From Pseudomonas sp. PDM18 (GTDB lineage Bacteria > Pseudomonadota > Gammaproteobacteria > Pseudomonadales > Pseudomonadaceae), in contig NZ_JACVBX010000003.1 in NCBI RefSeq assembly GCF_014852585.1, positions 310,001 through 374,000 on the forward strand: a stretch of 64,000 bases of DNA. Reading direction: 5' to 3'. Position numbers and translations under genes: made by a program. Shown here piece by piece: positions 15,767-28,859 of the stretch. Position 1 is the stretch's first letter. Each line of letters begins with the position of its first letter. Under the pieces are notes generated by a model that did not search any database, was not told where the DNA came from, and worked only from the letters and a program-made list of their open reading frames with translations.

Positions 15767-16788
15767 ACAGACACCTGATCGAACTCGACGGCGCCGAAGG
15801 TGGCGGCCAGATACTGCGCAGCGCGCTGAGCCTGTCGATGATCACTGGCAAGGCGCTGCACATCGTCAACATCCGTGGCCGCCGCTCGCGGCCGGGGCTG
15901 CTGCGCCAGCACCTGACGGCCGTGCGCGCGGCGGCGGAAATCTGCGGCGCGGAAGTGGAAGGCGACGAGCTGGGTTCGCGCAGCCTGAGCTTCCGCCCCG
16001 GCGCGATTCGCGGCGGCGACTACCGCTTCGCCATCGGCAGCGCGGGCAGCGCCGTACTGGTGCTGCAGACGCTTCTTCCGGCCCTGCTGTTCGCCGACGG
16101 GCCGAGCAACCTGACAATCAGCGGCGGCACGCATAACCCGCTGGCGCCGCCTGCGGACTTCATCCAGCGCAGCTGGCTGCCGTTGCTGCGGCGCATGGGC
16201 GCGAAGGTCGACTTCGAGCTGCTGCGCCATGGCTTCATGCCGGCGGGCGGTGGCGAACTGCGGGTAAAAGTGGAGCCTGGCGAGTTGCAGCCACTGCATC
16301 TGCCGGAAGCCGGCGCCGTGCTTTCGCGTTCGGCCCGCGCCCTGCTGGCGGCCATTCCCGGCCATGTGGGTGACCGCGAGCTGGAGAAGGTGAAGCGACA
16401 TCAGGACTGGCACGCAGCCTCCGCTCAGGTCGTCCGTCTTCCGGAAGACCAGGGCCCGGGCAACGCGTTGCTGCTGGAAATCGAGTGCGAGCAATTGACT
16501 CTGGTGTTCTGCGCCTTCGGTCAATCCGGTGTCAGCGCCGAGCGCGTCGCCAGCCAGGCGCTGCGCCAGGCCGATGATTGGCGCCGCAGCGGCACCAGCG
16601 TCGACGAACACCTTGCCGACCAGTTGTTGCTGCCCATGGCATTGGCCGGCGGCGGCAGTTTCACCACGTCGACGCTGAGCGATCATCTGCTGAGCAATCG
16701 CGCGGTGATCGAAGCTTTCCTAACGGTTCGGATCGATTGCGCGACGAGGCCGGCAGCTGGCCAGCACATCCGCATCACGCCGGCTTGA
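15763..16788 (+). CDS. rtcA: RtcA, RNA 3'-terminal phosphate cyclase
   Basis: ATP-dependent cyclase that converts RNA 3'-phosphates to 2',3'-cyclic phosphates, providing substrates for RtcB. It has 341 residues, the usual length. Conserved motifs: LDGAEGGGQILRSALSLS (9-26), RGRRSRPGLLRQHL (38-51), GSAGSAVLVLQTLLPALL (92-109), SGGTHNPLAPPADF (120-133) and the C-terminal DHLLSN, whose His308 I take as the adenylylated residue by comparison with E. coli. It is the last gene of the operon, translationally coupled to the RlaP gene, and followed by a hairpin. Confidence 0.96.
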   Translation: MNRHLIELDGAEGGGQILRSALSLSMITGKALHIVNIRGRRSRPGLLRQHLTAVRAAAEICGAEVEGDELGSRSLSFRPGAIRGGDYRFAIGSAGSAVLVLQTLLPALLFADGPSNLTISGGTHNPLAPPADFIQRSWLPLLRRMGAKVDFELLRHGFMPAGGGELRVKVEPGELQPLHLPEAGAVLSRSARALLAAIPGHVGDRELEKVKRHQDWHAASAQVVRLPEDQGPGNALLLEIECEQLTLVFCAFGQSGVSAERVASQALRQADDWRRSGTSVDEHLADQLLLPMALAGGGSFTTSTLSDHLLSNRAVIEAFLTVRIDCATRPAAGQHIRITPA

Positions 16789-16817
16789 CGCTTTCCTCAC
16801 GAGCCGCTGGCTAGATT

Positions 16818-16850
16818 GGCGCCACGTCACCCAGAGTGGCGCCTCATCTT
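16818..16850 (+). terminator. Probable terminator of the rtc operon
   Basis: GGCGCCAC (16818-16825) pairs perfectly with GTGGCGCC (16836-16843) and is followed by the moderately T-rich TCATCTT. It lies 30 bases after the rtcA stop. Confidence 0.65.
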
Positions 16851-16890
16851 CCGGCGTGTGTGCCCGCCCTATCGGCACACGGGAGTCTCC

Positions 16891-17250
16891 ATGGCGCACC
16901 GCGCCGCCCTCGTCCTGCTCTGCGCCGCGCTGCTCGCCGGCTGCGAAACCACCCACGAAACTCTCATCGCCCAGGGCTACCCGCCCGCCTATGCCGACGG
17001 CTATGACGACGGCTGCGGCAGCGGTCGCCAGGCGGCCGGAGCCATCACCGGCGAATTCCGCAAGAACGTGCCGCGCTACCTCGGCGAGCCGAAATACGCC
17101 CTGGGCTGGAACGACGGCTTCCAGCAATGCCAGGCCATGCGCGTGAGCCAGGAGCGCCAGCAGTACGAAGAACAGCGCAACAGCGACCGGGACCGCGACT
17201 GGGAACAACAGAAAGACCGCGCGCTATCCCGCGCCCTGCGCGGCAACTGA
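16891..17250 (+). CDS. Small lipoprotein of unknown function
   Basis: A 119-residue protein with a lipoprotein signal: MAHRAALVLLCAALLAGCETTHE, lipobox LAGC, mature Cys at residue 18. The start is chosen at 16891 because GGGAG lies just upstream and the signal peptide begins there. The mature part has Gly/Asp/Tyr-rich GYPPAYADGYDDGCGSG and a charged C-terminal helix (QERQQYEEQRNSDRDRDWEQQKDRAL). Asp at +2 is absent (Glu), so sorting to the outer membrane is likely. No function is known. Confidence 0.8.
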   Translation: MAHRAALVLLCAALLAGCETTHETLIAQGYPPAYADGYDDGCGSGRQAAGAITGEFRKNVPRYLGEPKYALGWNDGFQQCQAMRVSQERQQYEEQRNSDRDRDWEQQKDRALSRALRGN

Positions 17251-17290
17251 TCGCTGCGGCAACCATCCACACCCACGCCGGAGCACCCGC

Positions 17291-17304
17291 TTGATTTCGG
17301 TCAA
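17291..17304 (+). promoter_or_regulatory. Anr/Dnr (FNR-type) box upstream of ccpR
   Basis: TTGATTTCGGTCAA matches TTGATNNNNATCAA at all but one position. It lies 75 bp upstream of the ccpR start codon, which fits activation at low oxygen. Anr/Dnr control of this peroxidase is, as I recall, established in P. aeruginosa. Confidence 0.85.
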
Positions 17305-17378
17305 GCCGCCAATCCTCCCGCTGCCCTCTCCTTGAACTCAGAAGAAAGAAACCAAAGCCTGAGACAAGGAGACTCCAC

Positions 17379-18410
17379 ATGCAGCCCATCAAACTGGCCC
17401 TGGGCAGCCTGCTGCTGGCCGTGAGCACGGCGGCAGCCCACGCCGATGCCGACACCCTGCGCGACCAAGCCAACAGCATCTTCAAACCGATCCCCGAGCA
17501 GGCCAGCGACAAGCTCGACCCCAACCAGGTTGAACTGGGCCGGCAACTGTTCTTCGAGCCACGCCTGTCCGCCAGCCATGTGATCAGTTGCAACACCTGC
17601 CACAACATCGGCACTGGCGGCGCCGACAACGTGCCCGCTTCCAGCGGCCACGCCTGGCAGAAAGGTGCGCGCAACTCGCCCACCGTTTTCAACGCGGTAT
17701 TCAACGTCGCGCAGTTCTGGGATGGCCGCGCCAAGGATCTGGAGGAACAGGCCAAGGGCCCGGTGCAGAACCCGGTGGAGATGCACAACACGCCTAAGAA
17801 CGTCGAGGCCACGCTGCGCAGCATGCCGGAGTACGTCGCCTCCTTCGAAAAGGCCTTCCCCAGCGACAAGCAACCGGTCAGCTTCGACAACATGGCCCGC
17901 GCGCTGCAGGCCTTCGAGTCGACCCTGATCACCCCGGACTCGCGCTTCGACCTCTACCTCAAGGGCGATGACAATGCCCTTGATGCCAAGGAGAAAAAGG
18001 GCCTGCAGACCTTCATGAGTTCGGGCTGCATCAGTTGCCACAACGGCGTGAACATGGGCGGCCAGGCCTACTTCCCGTTCGGCCTGGTGAAGAAGCCCGA
18101 CGGCAAGATTCTGCCCACCGGCGACAAGGGCCGCTTCGAAGTGACCAAGACGCAGAACGACCAGTACGTGTTCCGCGCCGCGCCCCTGCGCAACATCGCT
18201 CTAACCGCACCGTACTTCCACAGCGGGCAGGTCTGGGACCTGGAGGAAGCAGTGGCAATCATGGGTACCGCGCAGCTGGGCAAACAGTTGAACGCCGAGG
18301 AAGTCGGCGACATCGTCGCCTTCCTCAAGACCGCCACCGGCAAGCAGCCGAAGGTGGAATACCCGCTGCTGCCGCCGAGCACTGCGACCACGCCCAAACC
18401 GGTGGATTAA
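17379..18410 (+). CDS. ccpR: Dihaem cytochrome c peroxidase
   Basis: A periplasmic bacterial cytochrome c peroxidase that reduces H2O2 to water with electrons from cytochrome c551 or azurin. Its 343 residues begin with a Sec signal peptide ending AAAHA near residue 22. Two c-type haem motifs are present: CNTCH (71-75, low-potential peroxidatic haem) and CISCH (217-221, high-potential haem). FFEPRLSAS, ARNSPTVFNAVFN and the C-terminal YFHSGQVWDLEEAV match the family. AAGGAG precedes the ATG. The upstream Anr box suggests induction at low oxygen. Confidence 0.96.
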   Translation: MQPIKLALGSLLLAVSTAAAHADADTLRDQANSIFKPIPEQASDKLDPNQVELGRQLFFEPRLSASHVISCNTCHNIGTGGADNVPASSGHAWQKGARNSPTVFNAVFNVAQFWDGRAKDLEEQAKGPVQNPVEMHNTPKNVEATLRSMPEYVASFEKAFPSDKQPVSFDNMARALQAFESTLITPDSRFDLYLKGDDNALDAKEKKGLQTFMSSGCISCHNGVNMGGQAYFPFGLVKKPDGKILPTGDKGRFEVTKTQNDQYVFRAAPLRNIALTAPYFHSGQVWDLEEAVAIMGTAQLGKQLNAEEVGDIVAFLKTATGKQPKVEYPLLPPSTATTPKPVD

Positions 18411-18420
18411 CGACAGGCCT

Positions 18421-18503
18421 GTAGGACCGAGGGGCACCCAGCCTTGCTCGCGATCGAGCCGAGCAGGAGAGCCAGACCGATTCGCGAGCAAGCTCGCTCC
18501 TAC
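18421..18503. repeat. REP palindrome pair (one arm degenerate)
   Basis: The segment TTCGCGAGCAAGCTCGCTCCTAC (18481-18503) is identical to the 3' arm of the REP pair at 28299-28322. A partner beginning GTAGGACCGAGG (18421) is degenerate. It lies between convergent ccpR and gdhA, a typical REP position. Confidence 0.75.
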
Positions 18504-18531
18504 GAAAAGCCTGCACGAGCCACAAAGAAAA

Positions 18532-18556
18532 ACGGGCCCATCGGGCCCGTCTTTCA
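18532..18556. terminator. Bidirectional terminator between ccpR and gdhA
   Basis: ACGGGCCC (18532-18539), loop ATC, GGGCCCGT (18543-18550), followed by CTTTC on the plus strand and TTTTTCTTT on the minus strand. Confidence 0.87.
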
Positions 18557-18570
18557 TTTACAGGGAGCGA

Positions 18571-19956
<1,386 letters not shown>

Positions 19957-20064
19957 CTAACAATCCACGCCGCCCCGAGATAGTGCAGCGTGACGCTTTT
20001 ATGAATCTTTATGGTGCAAAAAATATAAATTCCACGTCTGCCAGACCGGCAGAAAAGCAGATTG

Positions 20065-20074
20065 TTGTATACAA
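20065..20074. promoter_or_regulatory. Palindrome TTGTATACAA, candidate operator
   Basis: A perfect 10-bp palindrome lies in the AT-rich gap between divergent gdhA and the small coiled-coil gene. TTGTATACAA resembles operators of GntR (FadR/VanR-subfamily) repressors. No such regulator is encoded nearby, so the assignment is speculative. Confidence 0.3.
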
Positions 20075-20123
20075 AATCAATATCCAGTTGCACCCAACAA
20101 CTCATGCCTCCAGGACGCCCACG

Positions 20124-20420
20124 ATGCTCGCACGCCCGCTCGCGCTTCTCGCCGCCCTCACCTGCACTCTCGCCCTGCCCGCCCATGGGGCCATGAAACT
20201 GGGCAACTTCACCGAATCCGGCGCACTGGTGGTGGCGGATACATTCGACAGCGAAGTGATCCACAAGTCGAAGTTCAGCACCGATGACCTGGAGCGCATG
20301 TCGCGCCAGCTGGAAGACCAGCAACGCACCCTGCAGGATCAGGCGCGGCAAATAGACACACTGCAGCGCCAGCTGGAGGAACAGCGCCGCGCCCTGGACG
20401 ACCTCAAGCGCAGCCGCTGA
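20124..20420 (+). CDS. Small exported coiled-coil protein
   Basis: A 98-residue protein. The signal peptide is MLARPLALLAALTCTLALPAHGA. It is followed by a short domain (MKLGNFTESGALVVADTFDSEVIHKSKFSTDDLERM) and a C-terminal coiled coil with Gln/Arg-rich heptads (LEDQQRTLQDQARQIDTLQRQLEEQ). The start at 20124 is chosen for the signal peptide; a longer in-frame extension lacks one. I recognise no family. It sits alone between gdhA and a terminator. Confidence 0.75.
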   Translation: MLARPLALLAALTCTLALPAHGAMKLGNFTESGALVVADTFDSEVIHKSKFSTDDLERMSRQLEDQQRTLQDQARQIDTLQRQLEEQRRALDDLKRSR

Positions 20421-20440
20421 TACTCAAGGAGTTGCGAAAA

Positions 20441-20466
20441 AAAACGGGGCCCGAAGGCCCCGTTTT
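20441..20466. terminator. Bidirectional terminator
   Basis: AAAACGGGGCC (20441-20451), loop CGAA, GGCCCCGTTTT (20456-20466): a perfect 11-bp stem with T-runs on both strands between convergent genes. Confidence 0.92.
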
Positions 20467-20480
20467 CCCTGCGAAGCGGC

Positions 20481-22145
<1,665 letters not shown>

Positions 22146-22475
22146 GGATACCTGACTTCTGGGATGAATTGTGATCGGGATGGCCGGAACGGACGACGGC
22201 AGGTTCCGGGACGCCGGCTCACTGGCCGGAGCGGCAGCGCTCGAACGCTTGCGAGCGGGCTGCCGGCGGGCGCGAACGGCCGATGGACGGCCCTTCGCGC
22301 GGGACTCTGCGCGGATGTACTTTATGCAACCCACACCACGCGCGCGTGCGGCAAAGCTACCGGAATGAGCCAGGAAGGGCAAACGACGCTCGTCGGCCAT
22401 ACTGGCACTTCGCCGCCTTTCCGGGCATCCTAGCCTGCGCCGAATTCAGCCGTATCGCCCCAGGTCCTTAAGTCC
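22146..22475. other. 330-bp intergenic region, ettA / morA
   Basis: Divergent promoter region. It contains several GC-rich inverted repeats (for example CCGGAAC near 22183 with GTTCCGG near 22204), but I see no recognisable operator, riboswitch or small gene. The part next to morA is lower in GC. Confidence 0.5.
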
Positions 22476-25400
22476 TTGTCTATTTTCCCCCGTACTCCTC
22501 CGGACGCCCTGGCCAGGCCTGGCCGCGTGGCGAGCCGGACCGCGCTGGTGCTACTGGTGCTGTTCATGCTCGGCCTGCTGGGCTGGCAGTTGCACCAGGA
22601 ACTCCGCAGCCAGGAGCGCTTCGAGCGTGAGCGGGTGGTGCTGCACGGCGAACAGATGGCGCAGCGAATCGCGCTGACCCTGGAGCTCAAGGCCGTGGCA
22701 GCCCAGGCCCTGCTGCAGCAGGAACAGGACCGCGCCCCCGGTGACATGCACGCGCCGCTGATTACCGGCCTGAAGCACATCTACCCGTCCTTCCACAGCC
22801 TGGCCCGCCTGGACGCCGACGGCTGGCCCGTGCGAGACACCGCCAGCGGCATCAAGGATGCGGCGTTCATCAGAACCTTGCGCCAGCGTAGCGCGCAGCA
22901 GAGCTATCACTATGCGTTCAGCGAGGAAAACGGCGGCCATTTCTACGTCTGGCTGAAGGCCACCGAGGCGGGCGAAGGCGACAGTGTCATCCGTCTCGAC
23001 GAAAAGATCGCCCGCCAGGGCTGGGCGCAGCAGATCCACCCCGAGTCGCCGGGCTGGATCCTGGTCGACGATGTCCAGCAGAAGGTCATCGGCCGCTCCA
23101 GCGGCTATCGCCCCGGCCCGCTGTCCGCCGCCTCGCCGCTGGAACAGGCGCAGAGCCTGGACGGCCTGGACATCCAGAACACCGATTGGCAGTTGCGCCC
23201 GCAATTCGATGACCGGCAGATCCGCGCCACCCTCCTGCCGCGCCTGGGCGGCGAGCTGGCACTGCTGCTGTTGCTGGCGGGCATCGCAGGCGCCGCCCTG
23301 CTGCGCCTGCAACGCGAACAGCAGAACCTGCGCGCATTGACCGTGGAGTCGCAGCAAAGCCTGCGCCAGGCCGCGCAGGCCCTCGGCGCGATCGACGAGC
23401 GGGTGCTGGTAACCCGCGCCGACGGTCGCCTCGCCTACCTCAATGCGCAGGCCGAGCAACTGTTCGGTATCACCGCAGACAAGGCTGGCGAGCATCATCT
23501 GCTGGAGCTGCTGCCCGGCCTGGGCGGTTTGCTGCATGGCAGCGATGCCGTGGCGGAAAATGGCTCGGAACTGGTGCGCGTCAACGATACCGGCCAAGCC
23601 CGGTTGTTCGCCGTCAGTCACCATTCCCTGGACGATAGCCCGCTGTCGCCGGAACAGACCTGGGTGCTGCGCGGCAACCTGCCCCAGGGTGGTCAGGTCT
23701 GGGTGCTGCGCGACGTCACCGAGGAACAGCAGGCGCTGCACATTCTGGAAGAGACCCGCCGGCGCTACCAGGACATCTTCGACGGCGTCGGCGTCGCGCT
23801 CTGTGTGCTCGATCTCTCTGCCCTGCGCCAGAGCCTGGTGGACCTCAACCTGCGTCGCCAGAGCGACCTGCGCGACTGGATCGCCTCGCAACCCGACCGC
23901 CTGCCCTGGCTGCTGCGCCAGGTGCGCATCACCGAGATCAACAATGTCGCCAAGCGCCTGATGGGCGTGGGCACCACCGAGCAGGCCTGGCAGATTCTCG
24001 TCGGCAGCGCCGGCATGCGTCCGGACGGCGTGCGCAGCAAGGTCCTCGAAGCCGTGCTGCACGGCCACGGCATGGTCGAGCTGGAAGCCTGCATCCATAC
24101 CCGCCAGGGCGAGCAACGCCACCTGTGGCTGCAATTGCGCGTGCCGGAGATGATCCAGGACTTCCACGCCGTCACCCTGAGCCTGTCGGACATCACCAGC
24201 CGCAAGCAGGTCGAGCTGTCACTGATCGAGCGCGAGAAGTTCTGGTCCGACGCGGTGCGCGCGGTGCCCGACACCCTCTATATCCACGACATTGCCGCGC
24301 GCCGGGTGATCTTCAGCAACCACAACCTCGGCCACCAGCTCGGCTACGACAGCGACGAGCTGCGCGAGATGGGCGAGCGTTTCTGGGAAAAGGTGCTGCA
24401 CCCCGACGACGTCGAGTACTACTGGCGCGTGCGCAACCTGCAACAGGTGGTGGGCGACGGCCTGCTGCTGGACAGCCAGCTGCGCTGGCGCCACCGCGAC
24501 GGCACCTGGCACTGGTTCGACATCCGCGAGCAAGCCTTCACTCGCGACGCTTCCGGCCGCGTGGCGCGACTGATCGGCGTGGCCAAGGACATCACCGACA
24601 CGGTGGAGGCGCACAACTCCCTGCGTGAGAGCGGCCGCCGCTACCGCATGCTCGCCGAGAGCATCAGCGACGTGATCCTCTCCACCGACGCCCAGGTCAA
24701 GCTCAACTACATCAGCCCGTCGATCCAGCAGGTGTTTGGCTACAGCCCGGAGTGGGTGCTGTCCAACGGTTTCCAGCAGGTAGCCGCCAATCCCGCGCAG
24801 CTGGAGCGACTGGATGAACTGCTGAACCGCGTGCAGGGCGCCATCGGCGAGCCCAAGCGCCTGGCCGAACTTCGCGAGAACGCCGAGCCACAGCTGTTCA
24901 GCCTCGACTGCCTGCACGCCGACGGCCACAAGATTCCGGTGGAGCTGCGCATCGCCCTGATGTGGGACGACCACGGCCGCTTCGAAGGCTTGCTCGGCGT
25001 CGCCCGCGACATCAGCCAGCAGCGCCGGGCCGAGCGCGAGATGCGCATGGCGGCGACGGTATTCGAGCACTCCACGGCGGCGATCATGGTCACCGACCCG
25101 GCCGGCTACATCGTGCAGATCAACGACTCCTTCAGCCGCCTGACCGGCTACTCCGCCGAGGAAGTGCTGGACCAACTGCCGCGCCTGCTCACCGCCGACC
25201 GCCAGGAAGCCAACCAGCTCAAGCACGTGATGGAAAGCCTGCTCAAGAGCGGCAGCTGGGAAGGCGAGATCCTGCAGAAGCGCAAGAACGGCGAGCTGTA
25301 CCCGAGCTGGGTCGGCATCACCGCGGTGCATGACGAGGAAGGCGACCTGGTCAGCTTCGTCTGCTTCTTCAGCGACATCAGCGAGCGCAAGGCCAGCGAA

Positions 25401-26729
25401 CGGCGCATCCACCGTCTCGCCTACTACGACGCCCTGACCCACCTGCCCAACCGCACGCTGTTCCAGGACCGCCTGCACACCGCCCTGCTGCAGGCCGAAC
25501 GGCACCAGCAGTGGGTAGTGCTGATGTTCCTCGACCTCGACCGCTTCAAGCCGATCAACGACTCGCTCGGCCACGCCGCGGGCGACCGCATGCTCAAGGA
25601 AGTGGCCGAGCGCCTGAGCCTTTGCGTGAGCGACGACGACACCGTGGCGCGCATGGGCGGCGACGAGTTCACCCTGCTGCTACCCGGCCAGAAGAATCGT
25701 GAGAAGGCGCTGCGCCAGGCAATCCAGGTCGCCGAGCAGATCCTCTCCAGCCTCGCCCGCCCCTTCACCCTGGAAGGCCGCGAATTTTTCGTCACCGCCA
25801 GTATCGGCGTGGCGCTCTCGCCGCAGGACGGCGCCGAGCTCAGCCAATTGATGAAGAACGCCGACACGGCGATGTACCACGCCAAGGAGATGGGCAAGAA
25901 CAACTTCCAGTTCTACCAGGCCGAGATGAACGCCCGCGCCCTGGAGCGCCTGGAGCTGGAAAGCGACCTGCGCCGCGCCATCGAGTTGCACGAGTTCGTC
26001 CTGCACTACCAGCCACAGTTCACCGGCGACGGCCGCCGCCTGACTGGCGCCGAGGCACTGCTGCGCTGGCAGCACCCCAAGCGCGGGCTGATCCCACCGG
26101 CGGAGTTCATCCCCGTGCTGGAAGAACTCGGCCTGGTCGCCCAGGTCGGCGACTGGCTGCTGGAGCAGGCCTGCCTGCAGCTGCGTGCCTGGCACCGCGA
26201 CAAGGTGCGGGTGCCGAAGATTTCCGTGAACCTTTCGGCCCGGCAGTTCGCCGACGGCCAGTTGGGCGAGCGCATCGCCGGCATCCTCGAGGACACCGGC
26301 ATCGCCCCGGCGTGCCTGGAGCTGGAACTGACCGAAAGCATCCTGATGAGCGACGTTTCCCAGGCGATGCAGATACTTCAGGGCCTCAAGCGCCTCGGCC
26401 TGGCGATTGCGGTGGACGACTTTGGCACCGGCTACTCCTCGCTCAACTACCTGAAGCAGTTCCCCATCGACGTGCTGAAGATCGACCGCAGCTTCGTCGA
26501 CGGCCTGCCCCACGGCGAGCAGGACGCGCAGATCGCCCGTGCCATCATCGCCATGGCCCACAGCCTGAACCTGATGGTGATCGCCGAGGGCGTGGAGAGT
26601 TACGAGCAGTTGGAGTTCCTCCGTCAACACGGCTGCGACGAGGTGCAGGGCTTCCTCTTCGGCCGTCCGGTGCCGGCGGACCAGTTCGCCGCGCTGTTCG
26701 CCAGCAACGCGATATTCCTGCTGGGCTGA
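22476..26729 (+). CDS. morA: MorA, membrane PAS-GGDEF-EAL c-di-GMP regulator
   Basis: A 1417-residue inner-membrane protein controlling motility and biofilm in Pseudomonas through c-di-GMP. A transmembrane helix at about 22-38 and a second at about 259-275 bracket a periplasmic region of about 220 residues. Several PAS domains follow (about 285-910), the last ones with typical PAC ends such as [14 protein letters not shown] and [13 protein letters not shown]. The diguanylate cyclase motif GGDEF is intact at 1061-1065 and the phosphodiesterase motif EAL at 1193-1195 ([11 protein letters not shown]), with DDFGTGYSS and IDRSFVDGL downstream, so both activities are possible. The apparent start is TTG at 22476; a GTG 17 codons later would cut into the sequence before the first helix. 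Confidence 0.93.
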   Translation: MSIFPRTPPDALARPGRVASRTALVLLVLFMLGLLGWQLHQELRSQERFERERVVLHGEQMAQRIALTLELKAVAAQALLQQEQDRAPGDMHAPLITGLKHIYPSFHSLARLDADGWPVRDTASGIKDAAFIRTLRQRSAQQSYHYAFSEENGGHFYVWLKATEAGEGDSVIRLDEKIARQGWAQQIHPESPGWILVDDVQQKVIGRSSGYRPGPLSAASPLEQAQSLDGLDIQNTDWQLRPQFDDRQIRATLLPRLGGELALLLLLAGIAGAALLRLQREQQNLRALTVESQQSLRQAAQALGAIDERVLVTRADGRLAYLNAQAEQLFGITADKAGEHHLLELLPGLGGLLHGSDAVAENGSELVRVNDTGQARLFAVSHHSLDDSPLSPEQTWVLRGNLPQGGQVWVLRDVTEEQQALHILEETRRRYQDIFDGVGVALCVLDLSALRQSLVDLNLRRQSDLRDWIASQPDRLPWLLRQVRITEINNVAKRLMGVGTTEQAWQILVGSAGMRPDGVRSKVLEAVLHGHGMVELEACIHTRQGEQRHLWLQLRVPEMIQDFHAVTLSLSDITSRKQVELSLIEREKFWSDAVRAVPDTLYIHDIAARRVIFSNHNLGHQLGYDSDELREMGERFWEKVLHPDDVEYYWRVRNLQQVVGDGLLLDSQLRWRHRDGTWHWFDIREQAFTRDASGRVARLIGVAKDITDTVEAHNSLRESGRRYRMLAESISDVILSTDAQVKLNYISPSIQQVFGYSPEWVLSNGFQQVAANPAQLERLDELLNRVQGAIGEPKRLAELRENAEPQLFSLDCLHADGHKIPVELRIALMWDDHGRFEGLLGVARDISQQRRAEREMRMAATVFEHSTAAIMVTDPAGYIVQINDSFSRLTGYSAEEVLDQLPRLLTADRQEANQLKHVMESLLKSGSWEGEILQKRKNGELYPSWVGITAVHDEEGDLVSFVCFFSDISERKASERRIHRLAYYDALTHLPNRTLFQDRLHTALLQAERHQQWVVLMFLDLDRFKPINDSLGHAAGDRMLKEVAERLSLCVSDDDTVARMGGDEFTLLLPGQKNREKALRQAIQVAEQILSSLARPFTLEGREFFVTASIGVALSPQDGAELSQLMKNADTAMYHAKEMGKNNFQFYQAEMNARALERLELESDLRRAIELHEFVLHYQPQFTGDGRRLTGAEALLRWQHPKRGLIPPAEFIPVLEELGLVAQVGDWLLEQACLQLRAWHRDKVRVPKISVNLSARQFADGQLGERIAGILEDTGIAPACLELELTESILMSDVSQAMQILQGLKRLGLAIAVDDFGTGYSSLNYLKQFPIDVLKIDRSFVDGLPHGEQDAQIARAIIAMAHSLNLMVIAEGVESYEQLEFLRQHGCDEVQGFLFGRPVPADQFAALFASNAIFLLG

Positions 26730-26817
26730 TCCCTGCTACAGGGAACCGAAAACCACGTATCGGTCGCCGGACCGTCCCCAACTCCGCGCACTTGCTGGCC
26801 TTGAACCCCGCTTGTCA

Positions 26818-26842
26818 GGCACATGACCGCCTTTCATGTGCC
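26818..26842. promoter_or_regulatory. Inverted repeat overlapping the glyA promoter
   Basis: GGCACATGA (26818-26826) and TCATGTGCC (26834-26842) form a perfect 9-bp inverted repeat with a 7-nt spacer. A -10-like TAGAAT at 26861-26866 places the repeat over the -35 region of glyA, as for an operator. It could instead be a weak morA terminator, but no T-run follows. Confidence 0.4.
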
Positions 26843-26906
26843 AGCACCGGCACCTTGGGTTAGAATGCGCGCCTTTCCCCAGCACCCGATCCTTAAGAGG
26901 ACCGCC

Positions 26907-28160
26907 ATGTTCAGCCGTGATTTGACCCTCGCCCGCTACGATGCCGAACTCTTCGCCGCGATGGAGCAGGAAGCCCAGCGCCAGGAAGAGCACATCGAGC
27001 TCATCGCCTCCGAGAACTACACCAGCCCGGCGGTGATGGAAGCCCAGGGTTCGGTGCTGACCAACAAATACGCCGAAGGCTACCCGGGCAAGCGCTACTA
27101 CGGTGGTTGCGAGTACGTCGACGTTGTCGAGCAACTCGCCATCGACCGCGCCAAGGAACTGTTCGGCGCCGACTACGCCAACGTCCAGCCGCACGCCGGC
27201 TCCCAGGCCAACGCCGCTGTCTACCTGGCCCTGCTGTCGGCCGGTGACACCATCCTGGGCATGAGCCTGGCCCACGGCGGTCACCTGACCCACGGCGCCA
27301 GCGTCTCCTCGTCCGGCAAGCTGTACAACGCTGTTCAGTACGGCATCACCGACGCCGGCCTGATCGACTATGACGAAGTCGAGCGCCTGGCGGTGGAGCA
27401 CAAGCCGAAGATGATCGTCGCCGGCTTCTCCGCCTACTCCCAGGTCCTGGACTTCGCCCGCTTCCGCGCCATCGCGGACAAGGTCGGCGCCTACCTGTTC
27501 GTCGACATGGCCCACGTGGCCGGTCTGGTCGCCGCTGGCGTCTACCCGAACCCGGTACCGTTCGCCGACGTGGTCACCACCACCACCCACAAGACGCTGC
27601 GCGGCCCGCGCGGCGGCCTGATCCTCGCTCGCAAGAACGAAGAGATCGAGAAGAAGCTGAACTCCGCTGTCTTCCCGGGCGCCCAGGGTGGCCCGCTGGA
27701 GCACGTAATCGCCGCCAAGGCCGTGTGCTTCAAGGAAGCCCTGCAGCCTGAGTTCAAGGCCTACCAGCAGCAGGTCCTGAAGAACGCCCAGACCATGGCC
27801 AGCGTGTTTATCGAGCGCGGCTTCGACGTGGTTTCCGGCGGTACCCAGAACCACCTGTTCCTGCTGTCCCTGATCAAGCAGGACATCACCGGTAAGGACG
27901 CCGACGCCGCCCTGGGTCGTGCCTTCATCACCGTGAACAAGAACAGCGTACCGAACGACCCGCGCTCCCCGTTCGTCACTTCCGGCCTGCGCATCGGCAC
28001 CCCCGCCGTGACCACCCGCGGCTTCAAGGAAGCCGAGTGCCGCGAGCTGGCCGGCTGGATCTGCGACATCCTGACCAACATGGGCGATGAGTCCGTGGTG
28101 GACGGCGTGCGCGAGAAGGTCAAGGCCATCTGCGCCAAGTTCCCGGTCTACGGCGCCTAA
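26907..28160 (+). CDS. glyA: Serine hydroxymethyltransferase
   Basis: PLP enzyme that converts serine and tetrahydrofolate to glycine and 5,10-methylene-THF. Its 417 residues start at [12 protein letters not shown], with AAGAGG upstream. Conserved motifs: [65 protein letters not shown], and the PLP-lysine motif [16 protein letters not shown] with the Lys following TTTH. Its placement after morA matches P. aeruginosa glyA3 (PA4602) as I recall it. Confidence 0.96.
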   Translation: MFSRDLTLARYDAELFAAMEQEAQRQEEHIELIASENYTSPAVMEAQGSVLTNKYAEGYPGKRYYGGCEYVDVVEQLAIDRAKELFGADYANVQPHAGSQANAAVYLALLSAGDTILGMSLAHGGHLTHGASVSSSGKLYNAVQYGITDAGLIDYDEVERLAVEHKPKMIVAGFSAYSQVLDFARFRAIADKVGAYLFVDMAHVAGLVAAGVYPNPVPFADVVTTTTHKTLRGPRGGLILARKNEEIEKKLNSAVFPGAQGGPLEHVIAAKAVCFKEALQPEFKAYQQQVLKNAQTMASVFIERGFDVVSGGTQNHLFLLSLIKQDITGKDADAALGRAFITVNKNSVPNDPRSPFVTSGLRIGTPAVTTRGFKEAECRELAGWICDILTNMGDESVVDGVREKVKAICAKFPVYGA

Positions 28161-28184
28161 GCCGAACCCGCGAACCGCGAAAGG

Positions 28185-28212
28185 AAAAAGCCCGGCAGAT
28201 GCCGGGCTTTTT
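28185..28212. terminator. Terminator after glyA
   Basis: AAAAAGCCCGGC (28185-28196) with GCCGGGCTTTTT (28201-28212), loop AGAT: a perfect 12-bp stem with T-runs on both strands, so it can also serve the convergent lipoprotein gene. Confidence 0.93.
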
Positions 28213-28246
28213 CATGGGCGCCATATCCAGGATTCAGGCCAACCCT

Positions 28247-28322
28247 GTAGGAGCGAGCTTGCTCGCGAACGGTCTCCAGGTCAGCGCCTTGTCATGCGGT
28301 TCGCGAGCAAGCTCGCTCCTAC
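28247..28322. repeat. REPIN (perfect inverted REP pair)
   Basis: A 24-bp REP (28247-28270, starting GTAGGAGCGAGCTTGC) and its exact reverse complement (28299-28322) flank a 28-bp centre. The motif is the common Pseudomonas GTAGGAGCGAGCTTGCTCGCGAA type, mobilised by RAYT transposases encoded elsewhere. It lies between convergent genes. Confidence 0.9.
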
Positions 28323-28352
28323 GAAGAGCCACTCTGCCTTTTTATTGGGAAG

Positions 28353-28859
28353 CTACGGCTGCCCACCGGACTTCTGCTCCGGCTGCACCGGCACACCACG
28401 CAGCTCGTTGAGCCGACGCACCAGCGTCTGCGCCTCCTGCGGGCTGGCGAAGCCCTTGAGCATCACCTGCCCGTCGGTCACCACCCGCGTCACCTTGGGC
28501 AGCAGGCGTAGCTGCCCGTCGATGACCACCGCCAAGGCCTTGCCCTGCTCTTCCCGGGTCAGTTTCGCCAGGCGCTGGTTGGCCTCGGGGGTGAACAGCA
28601 CGCGCACAGCCGGCTTGCCGTCGGCCACGCTGGCCAGTTCGGCGCGCTGCACGTCGCGCTGGGTCAGGGCGGGATTAGTGGTCACCAGCACAGCCTTGCC
28701 CTGCGGATCGGCCAGGGTGCGGGTGCTGGCCGTGGGCTTCTCGGCCACGGCATGGACATCGAACGTATGCTGCGGGGCCGACGGCGGCGCACCGGCACAC
28801 GCACCCAGCAAAGAGGCGCCCAACAATGAGGCAAGGAGGATCGGAATAGAGCGTTTCAT
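28353..28859 (-). CDS. Lipoprotein with SecD P1-head-like domain
   Basis: A 168-residue lipoprotein: MKRSIPILLASLLGASLLGACAGAPP, lipobox LGAC, mature Cys at residue 21. The region at about 75-155 (RVLFTPEANQRLAKLTREEQ, GKALAVVIDGQLRLLPKVTRVV, GQVMLKGFASPQEAQTLVRRL) has the pattern of the SecD periplasmic P1 head subdomain (F..LT.ENVGK.LAIVLDG....P.V...I..G...I.G.FT.EEA..LA..L). It is a stand-alone version of a domain normally found inside SecD. Function is unknown; a periplasmic partner in protein export or folding is only inference. Confidence 0.78.
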   Translation of the reverse strand: MKRSIPILLASLLGASLLGACAGAPPSAPQHTFDVHAVAEKPTASTRTLADPQGKAVLVTTNPALTQRDVQRAELASVADGKPAVRVLFTPEANQRLAKLTREEQGKALAVVIDGQLRLLPKVTRVVTDGQVMLKGFASPQEAQTLVRRLNELRGVPVQPEQKSGGQP

